64,000 nucleotides of DNA from Actinomadura rubteroloni (lineage in GTDB: Bacteria; Actinomycetota; Actinomycetes; Streptosporangiales; Streptosporangiaceae), in NCBI RefSeq assembly GCF_002911665.1, contig NZ_MTBP01000003.1:310001-374000 (forward strand), in the 5' to 3' direction. The notes below the pieces were generated by a model. The model saw only the letters and a list, made by a program, of their open reading frames with translations. It did not search any database and was not told the origin of the DNA. Made by a program: the position numbers and the translations under genes. The stretch's first letter is position 1. Each line of letters begins with the position of its first letter. Positions 62,288-64,000 of this stretch are shown piece by piece.

Positions 62288-63784
62288 ATGCGGCGAACGA
62301 GGAATCCGGGTGTGCCCCCGCCGCACGCGTGCGCGCGTCCGGAGGAGCTTCTCGCGCATCTGGACAGCGCGCACGCGCGCGTCCAGGACGGCGGCCGGGC
62401 GGCGGTGCGGCCCGCGATCGCCGAGTCGTGGCGCCGGTCGCGATGCGGCGGGGTCGACGCGGCGGCGTCGGCGGCCCCGGCGGCGCTGGACGACGCGCAG
62501 GTCGCGGGCGTGCGGGCGGGCCATCCGCTGGCCGCGCACGTCCCGATGCTGCGCGAGCTGCTGGGCGGCGCGCCGGGCGACGGCGCGCAGCTCATGGTCG
62601 TCACCGACGGCGAGGGAACGGTCCTGTGGGCCGAGGGGCCGCGCCGGCTGCGGCGGGCGGCGGACGCGATTGGGCTGGCCGAGGGCTTCCGCTGGTCGGA
62701 GTCGGCGATCGGGACGAACGGGATCGGCACCGCGCTGGCGGCCGGCGGCCCGCAGTACGTGTTCGCGGCCGAGCACGCCGTCCACGTCCTGCACCGCTGG
62801 TCGTGCGCGGGCGCGCCGGTCACCGATCCCGACAGCGGCGAGTTCGTCGGCTGCCTGGACGTCAGCGACACGGTGGAGCGGCTGCATCCGGCGTCGGTGC
62901 GCTTGGTGGACGCGGTCGCGCGGCTGGCCGAGACGGCCCTGGCCGCCGAGATGCGGGTGCGCGACGAACGGCTCCGCGACGCCTACGGACGGCATCTGCG
63001 GGCGTTGCGCGGCGAGCCCGGCCTGCTGGTGACGGCGACGGGCCGCGTGCTGGCGGACCGCCACGGCCGGTGGCGCGGACGGCGTCTGGCGGCCCCGGCG
63101 CCGGGCGCGTGGATCGTCCTGCCGGACGGGCGGCGCGCACAGGCCGAGCCGGTGGGGGAGGCGTTCCTGCTGCGTCCAGACGCGCCGGGCGCGCCGCCGC
63201 GGGACCGTCCGCTGCTGACGCTGGCGCTGCTCGGCACGGAGCGTCCGGCGGCGTGGCTGGACGGCCGGCGCGTCGCGCTGTCGGCCCGGCACGCCGAGAT
63301 CCTGGCGCTGCTGGCGCTGCATCCGCGCGGGATGAGCGGGGAGCGGCTGGCGCTGTGCCTGTACGGGGAGGACGGCAGCCCGGTGACGGTCCGCGCCGAG
63401 ATGCACCGGCTCCGGGCGCGGCTCGGCGGCGTCGTCGAGGGACGCCCGTACCGGCTGGAGTGCGCGGTGGACGCCGACGTGCTCGCGGTGCGCCGGTGCC
63501 TGGACGCGGGCGACGCGGCGGGCGCGGCGCGGCACTACGCCGGTGCGCTGCTGCCCGCGTCGGACGCGCCCGCGATCCGGGAGGAGCGCGACGAACTGGC
63601 CGTCCGGGTGCGGGGCCTGCTGCTGCGGCGCGGCACGGCCGAGGCGCTGTGGACGTACGCACGGACGGCCGAGGGCGCGCAGGACGCCGAGGTCGTGGAG
63701 CGGCTGGCGGCGGCGCTGCCGCCGGGGGACCCGCGCGGTCCGGCGGTCGCGGCGCGCGGCGAGCGGCTGCGCGAGGAGTTCTAG
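62288..63784 (+). CDS. GAF-domain transcriptional regulator
   Basis: A 498-aa regulator. Residues about 90-230 form a GAF sensor (LMVVTDGEGTVLWAEGPRRL, SESAIGTNGIGTALAAGGPQ, GEFVGCLDVSDTVERLHPAS), as in the N-terminal half of AcoR-like activators. No sigma-54 AAA domain follows. Instead residues about 320-400 look like a winged helix of the OmpR/SARP kind (AWLDGRRVALSARHAEILAL, SPVTVRAEMHRLRARLGGVV), then a helical tail. Actinobacterial relatives often sit beside aldehyde or alcohol dehydrogenase genes; none is visible here, though the window ends soon after. GGGGG lies just before ATG 62288. Confidence 0.82.
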   Translation: MRRTRNPGVPPPHACARPEELLAHLDSAHARVQDGGRAAVRPAIAESWRRSRCGGVDAAASAAPAALDDAQVAGVRAGHPLAAHVPMLRELLGGAPGDGAQLMVVTDGEGTVLWAEGPRRLRRAADAIGLAEGFRWSESAIGTNGIGTALAAGGPQYVFAAEHAVHVLHRWSCAGAPVTDPDSGEFVGCLDVSDTVERLHPASVRLVDAVARLAETALAAEMRVRDERLRDAYGRHLRALRGEPGLLVTATGRVLADRHGRWRGRRLAAPAPGAWIVLPDGRRAQAEPVGEAFLLRPDAPGAPPRDRPLLTLALLGTERPAAWLDGRRVALSARHAEILALLALHPRGMSGERLALCLYGEDGSPVTVRAEMHRLRARLGGVVEGRPYRLECAVDADVLAVRRCLDAGDAAGAARHYAGALLPASDAPAIREERDELAVRVRGLLLRRGTAEALWTYARTAEGAQDAEVVERLAAALPPGDPRGPAVAARGERLREEF

Positions 63785-64000
63785 CAGACGCCGGACAGGT
63801 GGTCGCAGTCGTTGTAGCAGACGGGCCGCAGCTGTCCGCCGGCGTTGCGCCAGCGGCTGATGGAGGCGTTCTCGACGGGCGTGCGCTCGACGTCCAGCAC
63901 TTCGGCCTCGGTGAGGTCCTCGGCGATGTACCGGGAGGTGACGATCACCGCGTCGTGCGCGACGACGAGCACGCGCCGCCCGGGGGCGTCCAGCGACAGG
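63781..64000 (-). CDS. Histidine phosphatase superfamily protein, C-terminal part
   Basis: The frame is open to the window edge, so only the last about 72 residues are seen. The segment GRRVLVVAHDAVIVTSRYIA contains the second conserved His of the histidine phosphatase (phosphoglycerate mutase-like) fold in VVAHDAVI. The end has WRNAGGQLRPVCYNDCDHLS. The four 3'-terminal bases overlap the stop of the convergent GAF regulator gene. The N-terminal RHG motif lies outside the window. Confidence 0.75.
   Translation of the reverse strand, partial: LSLDAPGRRVLVVAHDAVIVTSRYIAEDLTEAEVLDVERTPVENASISRWRNAGGQLRPVCYNDCDHLSGVC

Overview
High-GC Gram-positive DNA, almost certainly a chromosomal segment of a filamentous actinomycete. 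Gene content (DUF397, DUF5999, AfsR/SARP-type and LAL-type regulators, GPP34, frequent GTG/TTG starts, TetR/MFS pairs) fits the Streptosporangiales/Thermomonosporaceae (Actinomadura-like) best, but genus is an inference. About 57 protein genes are called, most in short operons with 4-base ATGA/GTGA overlaps. No rRNA, tRNA, CRISPR array, transposase, integrase or plasmid origin was seen.

Layout. 1-15.4 kb: end of an MBL-fold hydrolase, an MFS exporter with its TetR repressor and a striking operator, a LAL-family regulator, a GT4 glycosyltransferase, a three-gene operon (serpin lipoprotein, GGCT-like protein, peroxiredoxin), a CocE-type hydrolase, an MscS channel, a TetR/DHA2-exporter pair with twin operators, a DEDDh exonuclease and a PlsC acyltransferase. 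15.5-17.3 kb: an SPFH / ribbon-helix-helix / GPP34 operon behind a perfect 16-bp palindrome. 17.3-23.5 kb: a phosphonate uptake and breakdown cluster (phnDCE transporter, FAD oxidoreductase, zinc dehydrogenase, and a divergent GntR regulator with a phosphonatase-like HAD hydrolase). 23.6-32.5 kb: a DHA2 exporter, a 1035-aa SARP/NB-ARC/TPR regulator followed by decayed tandem copies of its own 3' end, a large DUF4041 + GIY-YIG protein resembling the anti-phage nuclease SNIPE, a MazG-like pyrophosphohydrolase and an RNase HI protein.

32.5-42.6 kb: a secreted SGNH lipase, two paralogous small membrane proteins, DUF5999, trehalose-6-phosphate synthase, an ATPase/DUF397 divergent pair with a cluster of TGCAT palindromes, an acyl-CoA ligase, another DHA2 exporter, and a secreted RlpA-like protein with a long leader. 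42.6-45.9 kb: a 1069-aa NACHT-LRR protein with NLR architecture, the strongest candidate immune gene. 45.9-52.2 kb: a leucine-degradation-type operon (acyl-CoA carboxylase beta and alpha, HMG-CoA lyase, acyl-CoA dehydrogenase) with a divergent TetR and twin GTTAACG palindromes. 52.2-55.8 kb: a B12/cobinamide uptake and salvage operon (btuFCD-cbiZ) under a cobalamin riboswitch on the minus strand. 55.8-64 kb: an alpha/beta hydrolase whose 3' end is also repeated in decayed form past its stop, small hypothetical and nuclease-like genes, a DODA dioxygenase with a divergent MarR, a solitary MCE protein, a coiled-coil protein, an easily missed 46-aa cysteine-rich protein, a GAF regulator, and the end of a histidine phosphatase.

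Most interesting overall: the NACHT-LRR and SNIPE-like proteins (candidate single-gene anti-phage defences about 11 kb apart), the repeated observation of decayed tandem copies of gene 3' ends downstream of stop codons, the SPFH/RHH/GPP34 operon, and the riboswitch-controlled B12 salvage operon.
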